The notes beneath the pieces were generated by a model. The model was not told the origin of the DNA and ran no database searches. It worked only from the letters and a program-made list of their open reading frames with translations. From Prochilodus magdalenae (Eukaryota; Chordata; Actinopteri; Characiformes; Prochilodontidae), in assembly GCA_024036415.1 (NCBI GenBank), contig JAMWET010000543.1:1-64000 (forward strand): 64,000 bases of DNA, in the 5' to 3' direction. Shown here piece by piece: positions 21,830 through 33,356 of the stretch. Positions within the stretch are counted from its first letter, which is position 1. Each line of letters starts with the position of its first letter. A program made the translations under genes and the position numbers.

Positions 21830-22495
21830 ATGAGAATCTCTAGATCCCTCTAGAATGGGACAGATTTGGCTCAATTTCATAAACTCAGAAAACACCTGAT
21901 AATAAAAACACAACCCTGTTTACTGAACCACAGAACATCAGACACGTTTACTTACAGTAAGCGACTCTCCATGTGGCCATGAGGGACAGGGATACAGTCT
22001 GACATGATTTAATATGGAGGAGCATGGCCAAAATAAGGCCCCACATAAGGACTAAAACTCTGTGTTTTAATAGTGAAAATATGAGAATTTTTCAAATCTA
22101 AGATACGTGTAGGTTTCTCAACTTTAAAAACCAACTGTCTTTAAAAACTGTAATATAGATAATATAGGTACAATAATAATCACTCTATTAATACTGATTT
22201 AATATATCCTTGCTCTCCAAAGGTCCAACTCTTCTAAACAGAGAACCTTAATTTTACTCTCTTTAATTTTAATCTCATTTATATCCATAATCCATAACAT
22301 TACATAGATCATAACATATTCTGTGTTAATATCTAAGATTTAAATATTTCACTGTGATCATATTACAGATACATATAAACAAAAACAAATTTACAGTTTA
22401 AAAAGGACGTTTTATTTTATTATGTGCCTATTGGCTAGTATTTATATTTAATATTTAGATATATATCTCAGAGATAATCTGTTATTGTTCTCATC
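21830..22495. other. AT-rich insertion separating orphan leader from V9
   Basis: No gene or known repeat recognised. It replaces the missing family A V exon. Confidence 0.45.
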
Positions 22496-22605
22496 TTTAC
22501 TCCTCTGATCTTCTACCAGATCCACTGATACATGTAGGAGGAGTCTCTACATGCTGGAACAGTAGAACCCAAATCTCTCCTCATTATCTGAACACTGGAA
22601 CCACC

Positions 22606-23104
22606 ATGATGTTCCTGTGCTCTCTCTCTCTCTTTATCATCATGATAGGTATGTGTTATTACCTACATTCATATCTATGTGGTATATACAGTATAGTCTG
22701 GTTTAGATGGAGGTCTATGTGTTGGTGGTGATGCGTCTGAGTTTGTACATACAGTATATAACTATGGTTTATTTTATACTGATAAAGCTATTCTGATTAT
22801 CTTCACAGAGAGCTGTGTCTCACAGTCCATATCTCCACTGGAGGAGAAAGTAGATGTTGTAGAAGGTCAGACAGTTACTCTCTCCTGCAGGTATGAGGGT
22901 GGTGCTGGTACACCCTCTCTTCACTGGTACCGTCAGTACTACTGCTGAGTTCCTACTGCTGAAATATCAAGGCTCAGCTTCTGTAACACATGCAGATCCT
23001 CCTTTCCCTCGACTGAACACTAAAGACAATGGAAGTGTAGTGTATCTGGAGATCTCCTCTGCTGCAGTATCAGACTCTGTACTCTACTACTGTGCTCTGG
23101 CGCC
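22606..23104 (+). pseudogene. V9: family C V pseudogene, frameshift in FR2
   Basis: Leader 22606-22648 and V exon 22809-23104 with normal splice sites. The frame is good through E-S-C-V-S-Q-S-I-S-P-L, TVTLSCRYEGGAG and HWYRQ. Then a net loss of 8 bases in the C-C' turn (the PGSRP region) puts TGA at 22946-22948. The rest (EFLLLKYQ ... AVSDSVLYYCALAP) is intact in another frame, so the lesion appears recent. The RSS is intact and rearrangement could still occur without a productive product. Confidence 0.85.
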
Positions 23105-23142
23105 CACAGTGACAGGAAACCCAGATACACTGTACAGAAACG
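23105..23142 (+). other. RSS of V9
   Basis: CACAGTG 23105-23111, 22-bp spacer, nonamer ACAGAAACG 23134-23142. Confidence 0.75.
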
Positions 23143-23173
23143 GTTCTATGACTGAGGTAGAGTCCTGCTTCTC

Positions 23174-23187
23174 TCAGTAGGGGGTGC
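23174..23187 (+). promoter_or_regulatory. CTCF-like core behind V9 RSS, weakened
   Basis: TCAGTAGGGGGTGC: a C-to-T change in the core compared with V10, V16 and V23. Confidence 0.25.
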
Positions 23188-23549
23188 TGTTATTACACTC
23201 AGAGATCTTCTCCTTCCTCCTGATGTCAGTTCTCTTGTATAGATCCTCCAGTGGAGAACACTGTACTAACACTCCTGTACCTGAGTGACAGCAGGAGGAG
23301 ATCTATGGTACTGGTGGGGTCCATTTCCTGCTATGAGCTGTAAAGGGTTTAACTGGGTTTGTTTTTAGATCAGTTTTGTTTGAACTATTACATTAACAGA
23401 AGAATAATATCACTGATTAATGTCTTCCACAAAACCAAGAAAGCTGTTCAACCTTTAACACATGCCAGGTGTCTCTAACACAACACTGGACCACCTGAAC
23501 ACAGTCATGTAGTAATTCCTGGAATACCAGGAATCAGGTTACAAACTAC

Positions 23550-24440
23550 CTCAGAGATCCTGTGACAGACAGGTGCAGCTCCTAAAGCACGAGACTGACA
23601 AGTGACCCAAACCTTAAAGAGCCACTGCCAAAGCAGAAGACAGAGGGGGCAACACAACAGGACAGAGCCAGGGTATTTCCCCTCCCAACAGCCAGGACAG
23701 CTGGTGGATCTGCCACTCTTACTAGCAGAGAAGCAAAAGAGGGACCCATCTCCTGGACCCACTGCTCTTCACCGAGAGGCTGGGGTACACCATCTTGGTC
23801 CAACATAAGATCCACTTCAAGGAGAGTACAAACACCCTCCAGAAGTGTAACCAGATCCCAGAGGGACTACCTGTACTGAAAGAGGAGATCAGCACAGTGA
23901 GAGAGATTGGGGTGACTGAAGCTTCGAAGAGTGAATGGTGAAGTCTTATGGTATTAGTGCCTAATAAAGATGGCACCATCAGATTGTGTGTAGACTTTAG
24001 ACAGCTCAATTCTCTCCCCAGATCTGACCCATACCCACTTCCCATTATTAAAGACATGATTGAGAGGCTGGGAGGGGCAAATCTCAGGTGCGTTCAGGTG
24101 ACTTTACAGCTTCATCAGCACTTGAGGCTAAGGAGCTAACAGCCTTGAACGACCATGGGGCATGTTCCAGTTTCCAGTAATGCCATGTGGGTTCCTGGAG
24201 GCACCAGACCCATTCCAAAGGTTAATGGACCAAGTGCAGGAAGGAGCTAAGGAGTGTTCAACACCATACCTGGATGATGTGCCAATATTTAGTAACACCT
24301 GGGAAGAACATGTGTCACATATCCAGGATGTGCTTCACCAGATCAGGAATGCTGGTCTCACCATTAGCCCTCTGAAGTGTACTACTGTTCATACGCAGAT
24401 TGACTATCTCAGCTTTGTTCTTGGTGATGGCCTGGTGTGA
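23550..24440 (+). mobile_element. Gypsy retrotransposon fragment (+)
   Basis: Reverse transcriptase blocks are visible: V-L-V-P-N-K-D-G-T-I-R-L-C-V-D-F-R-Q-L-N at 23948-24010, then QFPVMPCGFLEAPDPFQRLM and P-Y-L-D-D (catalytic Y-x-D-D variant) near 24265. Frame breaks separate the blocks. The upstream part (23560-23640) matches 31080-31170, so pieces of the same family occur twice. Confidence 0.75.
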
Positions 24441-24444
24441 ACAC

Positions 24445-24880
24445 AGGTGAGGAGGGTGTGATCATTCCTTGATCTGGTGGGTTGGTACAGGAAGTTTCTT
24501 CTACACACCTCATCCAGGAGAGGCTGCCATGTCTTCCTTCAGGGGGAAAATAGTGATGATTTTGGGGTCTTATATACAATTTTCCAGCAGAGAAACTGGA
24601 ACTGCATCATAGCACTTCCGGTCTAGCCCTGTTTGCCTCTCTTGAAGCTATGAATGTGTACTAGTTTGGCGAAAATTCTAATTTTGGTAAATGTGTAAAC
24701 ATTTTTGGGGAGTTAAACTTGGTATTTCTTTCACGTGGGACACAGTTTGTTGCTCCACCTGGAGTTCACCCATGTTTCCTCCCTAAGGGGCTGTCAGAAT
24801 GACATTCATTTAAAAATTAAATATATTTGTAATATCTGTACTACTGCTTAATCTCAGTGCTGGCCTTGATACCACTGACG
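24445..24880. other. Gene-free stretch
   Basis: Follows the Gypsy fragment; no coding frame recognised. Confidence 0.4.
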
Positions 24881-25385
24881 TAACAGGGCATGCAGCGCCA
24901 TCTGCCACCAGCAGGGGGCAATGCAGGCCAAGGTCTCCCAGGGCACACAGTAGTGATCAGATGCACCTGCCAGGTGCTCTATTTAAGACGGTGCCAAACA
25001 GCACTCTTTGTCTCACCATTTAGAGGGGTGCACCGTATGCTAAAGAGCTAAGAACAGATAAGAGAACGGAATCAATCAATCAATCAAACAAATAAAGCAT
25101 AGATGAGTGGAGTTTGAAAGAAAGTGGAAAAGGGGCTGCCGCCTTTAAATAAGAAAAGAGAGAAAAACAACAGACTATGGGAAACAGACACGAAGAGAGG
25201 AAGTAAGGATAGAGAATTAATTTCTGCGCTGGTCTGGAATAATAAATCCAGCTGTGAAAGAGAAATAAGTATTGCTGTATGAAGATCCTCCTTTGTTTGA
25301 GCCATGCCTATGTGGTCTCTCTTTTGTTTCCCATTTTCCCTCCTTTATTTTCATCCTTTGTTGTAAGGGTGTAATTCCGTTTGTT
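24880..25385. mobile_element. LTR-like sequence
   Basis: Has a TATTTAAG box near 24980 and polypyrimidine tracts like 7005-7400 and 49700-50400. Carries CCAGCAGGGGGCAA (24908-24921), a 13/14 match to the CTCF core. Boundaries are uncertain. Confidence 0.3.
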
Positions 25386-25388
25386 ACC

Positions 25389-25445
25389 TGTGCTCCCGGG
25401 TGGCGCAGTTTCACACTACAGCTCAGCGGTTCGATCTCCACCATC
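25389..25445 (+). mobile_element. tRNA-like SINE head
   Basis: GGGTGGCGCAGTTT (A-box-like) and, about 30 nt later, GGTTCGATCTCC (B-box-like). Too degenerate for a tRNA gene. A SINE head is the simplest reading. Confidence 0.35.
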
Positions 25446-25473
25446 TCGCTCTGCTCAATTGTAGGAGAGAGAG

Positions 25474-28400
25474 CTTCAGAATCAGAAATCAGAATCAGAA
25501 ATACTTTATTGATCCCAGGGGGAAATTGCAGTTTTTACAGTAACAACCATTTAGAATAAACAATGATAATTTACAACAAAAGAGAAATTTTGCAATATGT
25601 ACACATATATAAAGTCTTATAATACAATAAAAAATAAAATAAAAGTAAAGTGGCTGTGGCTATAATAATAAGTACAGATATACTGTTAGCAGCAGTAAGT
25701 GTTCAGAAGTCAGAAAAATTATTGCACGTTTTGAGTTGTCGCACGCATAATTAAATTATTGTTTTACTGTTATTGCTGTAAGTGTGAATGGTGCCGTGCT
25801 CTAAGGGAGGAGTTATAAAGTCTGATAGCCACAGGTAGGAATGACCTCCTGTGACGTTCTGTAGTGCATTTTGGCTGGATGAGTCTTGCACTGAATGTGC
25901 TCCTGTGTCTCATCACTGTGTGATAGAGAGGATGGGAGCCGTTATCCATGATGGTCTGCAGCTTAGACAGCGTCCTCCTCTCAGACACTGCCATCAGCGA
26001 GTCCAGCTCCACACCCACAACATCACTGGCTTTGCGGATCAGTTTATTAAGTCGGTTGGCGTCTGCCACCCTCAGCCTGCTGCCCCAGCATGCAACAGCG
26101 TATAGGATGGCACTCGCCACCACAGACTCATAGAAGATCCTGAGCATAGTCCTGCAGATGTTGAAGGACCTCCGACGCCTCAGAAAATAGAGACGACTTT
26201 GGCCCTTCCTGTAGAGGGCGTCAGTGTTCTTAGACCAGTCCAGTTTATTGTCAATGTGAACACCCAGGTATTTATAGTCCTCCACAGTGTCCACACTGAC
26301 CCCCTTGATGGAAATAGGGGTCACCTGTGCTTTGTCCCTCCTCAGGTCCACCACCAGCTCCTTTGTCTTTGTCACATTGAGCTGCAGATGGTTCAGCTCA
26401 CACCACGCAACAAAGTCGTTCACCGTGGCCCTGTACTCATCCTCATCACCCCTGCTGATACATCCCACTACTGCAGAGTCATCAGAAAACTTCTGAAGAT
26501 GGCAGGTCTCTGTGCAGTAGTTGAAGTCTGTGGTGTAGAGGGTGAAGAGGAAGGGAGAGAGGACAGTTCCCTGCGGGGCTCCAGTGTTGCTTACCACTCT
26601 GTCTGACACACAGTGGTGCAGGCGTACATACTGTGGTCTGCCAGTCAGGTAGTCAACAATCCAGGACACGAGGGGGGCGTCTACCTGCATCACGTTCAGC
26701 TTGTCACCCAGAAGAGCAGGCTGAATGGTGTTAAATGCACTGGAGAAGTCAAAAAACATGACCCTCACAGTGCTGGCTGGCTTATCCAGGTGAGCGTAGA
26801 CTCGGTTCAGCAGGTAGATGATGGCATCCTCAACTCCCAGACGAGGTTGGTAGGCGAACTGGAGGGGGTCTAGAAGTGGCTGGACCATGGGCCGGAGCTG
26901 TTCCAGGACGAGTCTCTCCATGGTCTTCATGATGTGAGACGTCAGTGCCACTGGCCTGTAGTCCTTGATGTCACTGGGCCGCGGAGTCTTTGGCACAGGA
27001 ACAATGCAGGACGTCTTCCACATCACAGGGACCCTCTGGAGACACAGGCTCATGTTGAAGACATGCTGCAGGACTCCACAAAGTTGGGTGGCACAGGCTT
27101 TGAGCACCCTGGGGGGGACCCCATCAGGGCCCACAGCCTTGTTCATGTGGAGTCTTTGTAGTTGTCTTCTCACCTGGTCAGCGGAGAAATTCACTGTAGA
27201 GGTGACTGGTGGGGGAGGAGAGGAGGTGTGAAGTGGACTATCGCAGGAGGGGGGGAGGCTATCAGGAGGAGGAGGGGGGTGGAGTGGAGTGGGCTGTTGA
27301 GGCCAGGCAGCAGAGGAGTCAGGGAGGGGGAGATCAGAGCTTGCAGTTGGCCCTGTCCACACTGCCCTCTACTCCCCTGTTGTTGCTGGACCTGAAGCCG
27401 GTGATGGTCCTCATACCACTCCAGACCTCCCTCATGTTGTTCTGCTGGAGTTTCCACTCCAGCTTCCTCCTATATCTGTCTTTAGCCTCCCTGATGGTTC
27501 TCTTCAGTTCCCTCTGGGTCGTTCTCACCTCCTCCCGGTCTCCAGCTCTGAAAGCCCTCTTCTTCTTGTTGAGGAGGGCTTTAATGTCCTTTGTTACCCA
27601 CGGCTTGTTGTTTGGGTAACATTTAACAGTCCTGGTTGGGACAGTGGAGTCCACACAGAAGTTGATGTAGTCTGTGATGCACTCTGTGAGCCCGTCAATG
27701 TCCTCTCCATGAGGCTCATAGAGTGCTGTCCAGTCTGTAGTCTCAAAGCAGTCCTGCAGCACTTCAGAAGTCTCCTCTGACCATCTCCTCACTGTCCTCG
27801 TGGTCACAGGCTGACTCTTTACCTGAGGCACATACTTTGAGATAATGATCAGATCCACCCAGAGGGGGGAGGGGGGAGCAGCTGTATGCATCCTTAACAT
27901 TAGCATACAGCAGGTCCAGTGTTCTCTCCTCTCTGGTGGGACAGTCCACATACTGTGTGAAGTTTGGTAGTGTCCTGGCCATAGTGACGTGGTTAAAGTC
28001 ACCTGATATGGCAATGAAGGCAGTCGGATGTTGAGTTTGGAGACGCGCTATGGTGGAGTGAATGACGTCACACGCCGACGTCGGGTTGGCAGAGGGGGGG
28101 ATATAAACAGCCACGACAACAACATGGGAGAACTCCCGCGGCAAATAATATGGCCTAAGTCCAACAGCCAATAGCTCAATGTCCGGACAACAGATACGTT
28201 CCATGATGGTAATGTGACCAGGGGAGCACCAGCGGTTCTAACTAACACAGCTAGCCCTCCCCCTTTACGCTTACCGCTCTCGGTGCAGTCCCGGTCGGCC
28301 CGAACAGTCTGAAAGCCAGTGATGGAAACGTTGTCATCCGGAATGTCCTGGTGTAGCCATGTCTCCGAAAAGCACATTAAACTACACTGCCGGTACTCCT

Positions 28401-28920
28401 TCTGACTCATGGCTAACGCTGCTAGCTCGTCCATCTTGTTAGCCAGAGACCTCACGTTGCCCATGATGAGAGTGGGAAGACGCGGCTTATATCCCTTTTT
28501 CTCCATAAGCCTCCGTCTTTTCGCCCTCGATTTCCCCGTGCGCTGTTTAGTTCCTCCTCTGCATCCCCTGTGCGTCCGTCTCCAAAGCTCTTCGGGGATG
28601 TTAGCGGTCCTGGTGTCCATGCCGGCCGGCTTCAGCGCGATCAGCTGATCCCAGGTGTAAACAAAGGGACCATGCTGGTGGTGTGCCGCGGTGCACCAGG
28701 AGAGTGAAAGTAGAACTTTCACAGCGAAAAAACTGACCAAAACTCTCTCTACTAGCATGATTCGAGAGGGCACAGCTTCACTAAGTTGCTTGTAAAATAA
28801 ATTAAAGAAATATTAAGATAAATAAGAGTTAAAACGAAAAACGAAAACAAAACGGGAGCTACTGTAACAGGCAGCATGCACTCTCCGCGCATGCGCACTG
28901 TATCATCCGTTACAATAATT
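25474..28920 (-). mobile_element. Nearly full-length CR1/Rex-like LINE
   Basis: Minus strand, in order. An N-terminal and APE endonuclease part runs from 28773 (PTLIMGNVRSLANKMDELAA; S-E-T-W; after a frame change S-G-D-F-N-H and G-G-S-D-H near 27860-28020). A linker follows. The reverse transcriptase is 27362-25770 (NKAVGPDGVPPRVLK, VPVPKTPRPSDIKDYRPVAL, GAPQGTVLSPFLFTLY, catalytic F-S-D-D, TKTKELVVDLRR, YKYLGVHIDNKLDWS). The 3' tail contains ATAAAGTATTTCTGATTCTG repeats. The single 530-codon RT frame is intact, but the endonuclease half has at least two frameshifts. Clade assignment is tentative. Confidence 0.85.
28886..28897 (-). promoter_or_regulatory. NRF1-like palindrome in LINE 5' UTR
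   Basis: CGCGCATGCGCA matches the NRF1 consensus YGCGCAYGCGCR at all 12 positions. It lies just upstream of the LINE start codon (28773) in element orientation. Confidence 0.45.
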
Positions 28921-28929
28921 CTAAAGAAA

Positions 28930-29365
28930 CCATAAATCCCCCACTACTACAGTAAAGGACCGGCCCCGTGTCCCTGCACCTGGGTCCTCCCCACAGCACC
29001 ACACTGCCACAACTGCCCTTACAGCTCTCATGAACAGTCTTCAGAACCGGGCTGGATTCTCAGGAACTTTCCCAAAGCTCATACCAGCAAAAACTAAACT
29101 GTTTTGGAGTCCTGCTTCTCTCAGTAAGGGGTCTCTAAAGTCACGATGTCTAGTGGCTCAGGTGGGGATCTTTATATTAAATATTATAGGAGTAATACCC
29201 CCCACCACCCGCAGCCCACCACTGACACACAGAGATGTAATGATAGAGGACAGAGGGCAGCTTCAATCTACCTCTGCTGGATGGAGGGGAGTTCTTCATT
29301 TGGGAGTAATAAATGAAGATAGAGAGATGGTGGAGGATGGCTGTGTATTCTGACAGAGTGTAGGA
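28930..29365. other. Intergenic stretch before V10
   Basis: No gene. 29220-29300 is a decayed copy of the family C upstream block (compare 13970-14060), here placed in front of a family A segment. Confidence 0.45.
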
Positions 29366-29461
29366 GGTGCATTATGGGTGGAGCTGTGTAGCTCAGCAGA
29401 GATCTACACTAATCCCATTCAGCTCTGACTCTGTTCTCAGTCACTTCACATCTCTATCAAC

Positions 29462-29924
29462 ATGCTGCTCTCTATCCTTTCTCTCCTAACACTGCTTTTA
29501 GGTAGCACCACTTTAATCCCACTCCTTTATTTAATACCTGTAGAGAAACTATGAGAAATATGTAAAATCATTATTTTAAATGTTGTGTGAGAGATTTCAG
29601 TGTTTTATTATCTTCAATAATGTTTCCAGGAGAAACATCAGCTCAGACCATTGATCCACTTGTAGGAGAAGTGCAGCTTCCAGAGGGGGATGATCTCACT
29701 CTCTCCTGCAACTACACCAGTGGTTATGGTGGTGATACTCTGTTCTGGTATCGTCAGTCTCCGGGATCCAGTCCAGAACATCTACTAACAGTTGTTTCAG
29801 GATCTAATGCTGAGAGTCGTGTACGACTGAAAGCTGAAGTGGATGTAAAGAATAAGCGTGTGGATCTGAAGATCTCCTCTGCTGCAGTATCAGACTCTGT
29901 ACTCTACTACTGTGCTCTGCAGCC
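29462..29924 (+). CDS. TRAV: V10: mosaic family A variable segment, intact
   Basis: Leader exon 29462-29501, intron and the 5' half of V exon 29630-29924 (G-E-T-S-A-Q-T-I-D, LSCNYTSG, FWYRQSPGSSPE) are family A. From CDR2 on it reads HLLTVVSGSNAESRVRLKAE, like family C V6 and V18 rather than the PPRMSA of V1/V4/V13. The 3' flank (GAGTCCTGCTTCTCTCAG) is the type found behind V9, V16 and V23. The frame is open with both Cys, Trp and Tyr-Tyr-Cys-Ala-Leu-Gln-Pro. It looks functional and probably arose by gene conversion or unequal crossing-over. Confidence 0.9.
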
Positions 29925-29962
29925 CACAGTGACAGGAAACCCAGATACACTGTACAGAAACT
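29925..29962 (+). other. RSS of V10
   Basis: CACAGTG 29925-29931, 22-bp spacer, nonamer ACAGAAACT 29954-29962. Confidence 0.85.
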
Positions 29963-29994
29963 GGTTCTATGACTGAGGTAGAGTCCTGCTTCTC

Positions 29995-30008
29995 TCAGTA
30001 GGGGGCGC
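29995..30008 (+). promoter_or_regulatory. CTCF-like core behind V10 RSS
   Basis: TCAGTAGGGGGCGC, 13 of 14 matches to CCASYAGRKGGCRS, same offset from the nonamer as in V1. Confidence 0.45.
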
Positions 30009-30059
30009 TGTTATTACACTCAGAGATCTTCTCCTTCCTCCTGATGTCAGTTCTCTAGT

Positions 30060-30575
30060 ATAGATCTTCCAGTGGAGAACACTGTACTAACACTCCTGTA
30101 CCTGAGTGACAGTATAAACACCCTTTATTAATATTAACATAATATTACCCAAGAGCTCTTTAAAAGGGTTTAAGTTTGTTTTTATTTGATTGTTTTAGGT
30201 TTGTTGAGAAAAGATGAAGACTTCATTAGGAAGTTGATTAACTGTGGTCAGTGTTTTCAAATCAGCTGTGCAAACAGAAACACCTCGTCAGATGAGGAGA
30301 ACAAACTTAAGCTAAAATGATATATTGAGATGTCCTATTTTAGTTTGACTTCCTCTCTCTATGTTCCTCTAAGGCTTTCCCAGTACAGCACTGGACCACC
30401 TGAAAACAGTTATGTGGTCCTGACTGACAGGATCTGCTGAGTAACTGAATGAACATATTAAGATTTGCTGCTTATTGTATGATTATCATTTATTATCAGT
30501 TTCTGCTCTACCAGGTCATGTATCAGAATACCAGGTATACCAGTATTATAAAACATAGCTTCAAACCTCAGTTAC
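30060..30575. other. 3' flank of V10
   Basis: No gene. Parts match the flank of V16 (45400-45720). Confidence 0.45.
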
Positions 30576-30579
30576 CACT

Positions 30580-30720
30580 CAGGTATCTGATTTCAGGCAT
30601 CATGTATCAGTAGTAAGGTATCAGGTATCAGTAGTAAGGTATCAGGTATCAGTAGGAAGGTATCGGGTATCAGTAGGAAGGTATCGGGTATCAGTAGGAA
30701 GGTATCAGTTTTCAGGTTTC
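30580..30720. repeat. Short tandem array of GGTATCAG units
   Basis: Near-identical units of about 21 bp (GGTATCAGGTATCAGTAGTAA type), four to five copies, with decayed copies continuing to about 30860. Confidence 0.7.
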
Positions 30721-31039
30721 AGGGATTATCAGGTGTTATAGATCAGTAGTTAGATATCAGGAATCCACAATCAGTTGTTAGGGATCTGCTGTCAGGTGTT
30801 GGGAATGTGTGGTTAGGTACCAGGATTCAACCATCAGTCATCAGGTTATCAGTGTTAGGTATCAGTCATCAACCTTTTAGGAAACCTTTTAAATCTCATA
30901 ACTTCATATCACGACTGAGTTCTGAAATCTAACTCCTGACCCCTGACATTAAACAACTGGGATCTGACCACTAATACTGGATACCTGGAAACCGATCACT
31001 GATATTTAACAAAACAGAGATGGAATGTACCATTCCAGA

Positions 31040-31330
31040 TAGAGCCAGTCCAAAACGTTTGGGTCAGAGTTAGAGACCCCATTACAGAAAGGTGCAGCTC
31101 CCAAAGCACACGACTGACGGGTGACGAAGACCTTAAATAGACACTGCCAAAGCTGGCAAAAAGCAAAGAGCAGAGGACAGTCCAGGAAACAGTTGAGATG
31201 GAGAAACAGGAACCCAGTCTGGGACAGCCACACAGGGCCATGAATGCTGGCCAAGTTGTGTAGCCCTACTGGGTGGGTCACTGGAAGGTCAACAGTGGAG
31301 CCATCCACAGCCCTGCTGATACACAGAACA
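31040..31330. mobile_element. Gypsy-family fragment, second copy
   Basis: Similar to 23560-23750 but without the reverse transcriptase part. Non-coding remnant directly before a minisatellite. Confidence 0.45.
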
Positions 31331-31339
31331 GGAGGAGCT

Positions 31340-31795
31340 TCTTGGAGCTGGGGCAGGTGGAGCAGTCCTAAAACACAATGCTGAAGCAGCTCTGGGAGAT
31401 GGGGCAGGTGGAGCAGTCATGAAACACAATGCTGGAGCAGCTGTGGGAGCTGGGGTAGGTGGAGCAGTCCTAACACACAGCGCTGGAGCAGTTGTGGGAG
31501 CTGGGGCAGGTGGAGCAGTCCTAAAAGACAGCACAGGAGCAGTTCTGGGAGCTGGGGCAGGTGGAGCAGTTCTAAAACACAACACTGCAGCAGGTCTGGG
31601 AGTTGGGAAAGGTGGAGCAGTCCTAAAACATGGCGCTGGAGAAGCTCTGGGAGCTGGGGCAGGTGGAGCAGTCCTAAAAGACACCACAGGAGCAGCTCTG
31701 GGAGATGGGGCAGGTGGAGCAGTCCTAAAACACAGTGCTGGAGCAGCTCTGTAAGATGGGGCAGGTGGAGCAGTCCTAAAAGACAGACTGTTTGA
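31340..31795. repeat. 51-bp minisatellite
   Basis: Copies of a unit containing GGGGCAGGTGGAGCAGTCCT start near 31351, 31402, 31453, 31504 and 31555 and continue to about 31790 (about nine copies). As 51 is divisible by three, long frames stay open on both strands; these are artefacts of the period, not genes. Confidence 0.9.
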
Positions 31796-32155
31796 TATGA
31801 CTGTTTTCTGGGTTCGGTTCCCCTGACTGGCATGTTCTCCTAATTACTTTGTGGGTTCCTCCCACAGTCCAGAGTCATGCAGAGTTGTGGTCTGGGTGTC
31901 ACCTGCTTTCTGCCCACTGGGCATTGGGTTAGGTTCCAAGACCCCCTAAGAAACAGGAGGGCAGGTGGATTAGATGCCCATTTATCTCCTGAAGAGGTTC
32001 CACAGTACTCCCTATAGTAAGACCATTAATTTAAACCCAGCTTGGAGACTAAGAGCTGTACTAAGTCTGAGAGTGAGTGATCTGTTTATGGAGGATTTCA
32101 TACAGGGGTTTTCATTCAGAACTGAAACACACAGAGATGTACTGATGGAGGTCTA

Positions 32156-32169
32156 CCAGCAGAGGGCAG
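32156..32169 (+). promoter_or_regulatory. CTCF consensus match before V11
   Basis: CCAGCAGAGGGCAG matches CCASYAGRKGGCRS at all 14 positions, 155 bp before the V11 leader ATG. Confidence 0.5.
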
Positions 32170-32324
32170 CTCTAATCTAGATCTGCTGGATTCTTCATTT
32201 GGGAGTTATTCTCCTGCACTCCTCTGATCTTCTGCCAGATCCACTGATACATGTAGGAGGAGTCTCTACATGCTGGAACAGTAGAACCCAAATCTCTCCT
32301 CATTATCTGAACACTGGAACCACC

Positions 32325-32833
32325 ATGATGTTCCTGTGCTCTCTCTCTCTCTTTATCATCATGACCGGTATGTGTTAGTAACTGGGTTAATACTCATGTG
32401 AATGTGTTTAAATCTGTTTTAGACTGTGTGTTCTAGATATCCAGGTGCATTTATATCTAGAACAAATCTACTTTCTCTATGCTTGATGATTATGTACCCA
32501 ACACTGAGTACTGTATTTGTGTATTTCAGGAAGGTGTTCTGCACAGTCCATATCTCCACTGGAGAACAGAACTCAGGTTCATGCTGTAGAAGGTCAGACA
32601 GTTACTCTCTCCTGCAGGTATGAGGGTAATGTACAAAATCTGCAGTGGTACCGTCAGTATCCTGGATCCAGGCCAGAGTATCTACTGATGATATATCCAA
32701 CAACAAAAGCTGTGACCCACGCAACTCCACGTTTTCCACGACTGGATGGTGCAGTGAATGGAAGTACAGTGGATCTGAAGATCTCCTCTGCTGCAGTATC
32801 AGACTCTGTACTCTACTACTGTGCCATGGAGCC
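32325..32833 (+). CDS. TRAV: V11: TCR alpha/delta variable segment, family C, intact
   Basis: Leader exon 32325-32367 (M-M-F-L-C-S-L-S-L-F-I-I-M-T), donor G|GTATGT, intron 162 bp, acceptor ATTTCAG. V exon 32530-32833 opens G-R-C-S-A-Q-S-I-S-P-L and contains TVTLSCRYEGN, LQWYRQYPGSRPEYLL, a CDR2 with HATPRFPRLDG and VDLKISSAAVSDSVLYYCAM. No lesion. The germline CDR3 start is Ala-Met-Glu-Pro, differing from its relatives. The following 3' flank is a shortened copy of the block behind V1, lacking the stop-bearing V. Confidence 0.9.
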
Positions 32834-32871
32834 CACAGTGACAGGAAACCCAGATACACTGTACAGAAACT
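32834..32871 (+). other. RSS of V11
   Basis: CACAGTG 32834-32840, 22-bp spacer, nonamer ACAGAAACT 32863-32871. Confidence 0.85.
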
Positions 32872-32903
32872 GCTTCTATGTCTGAGATAGAGCAGTGCTG
32901 CTG

Positions 32904-32917
32904 TCAGGAGGGGGCGC
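32904..32917 (+). promoter_or_regulatory. CTCF-like core behind V11 RSS
   Basis: TCAGGAGGGGGCGC, 12 of 14 matches. V11 has CTCF-like cores on both sides. Confidence 0.35.
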
Positions 32918-33356
32918 TGTTTACCTGTCTACATTTAGACCTACAGCTACTTCAACCTCCAGCTTATAATATCAGAGTTATTAGGAACAAACATGATCAT
33001 CCTGGATACGATAAGCTGGTGCTGCTGTTCTAAACCTGCCTGAGTCTAATCAGTGGGTACATACAAGAACCATCCTAGAACCATATCCTGACATCATAAT
33101 GTTCTACCATTAGCACACAAACACATTAGCATGTTGAGCTTCTGGAGGTAATCACACATTAATCCACATTGATCCACATTGATCCTAATGATCCTAAAAA
33201 CTGATCCTCTGTGGTCAGTGTACTTGATACATTAGTCTTTTTCAATTGTGCTACCATGTTTCTTTGCTGGGAGCAGAGAAATTAAGAAAATTACTTCAAA
33301 ATATATGAAATATCAGAGCTTCAAATTTGATATTAAAGGTCCAATTTACAAAACAC

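Noticed and set aside
25389..25445. Possible tRNA gene
   Set aside because: Box A and B are degenerate and no cloverleaf could be drawn by eye; a SINE head fits better.
31289..31833. Proline/alanine-rich long frames on both strands
   Set aside because: Produced by a 51-bp tandem repeat whose period is divisible by three.
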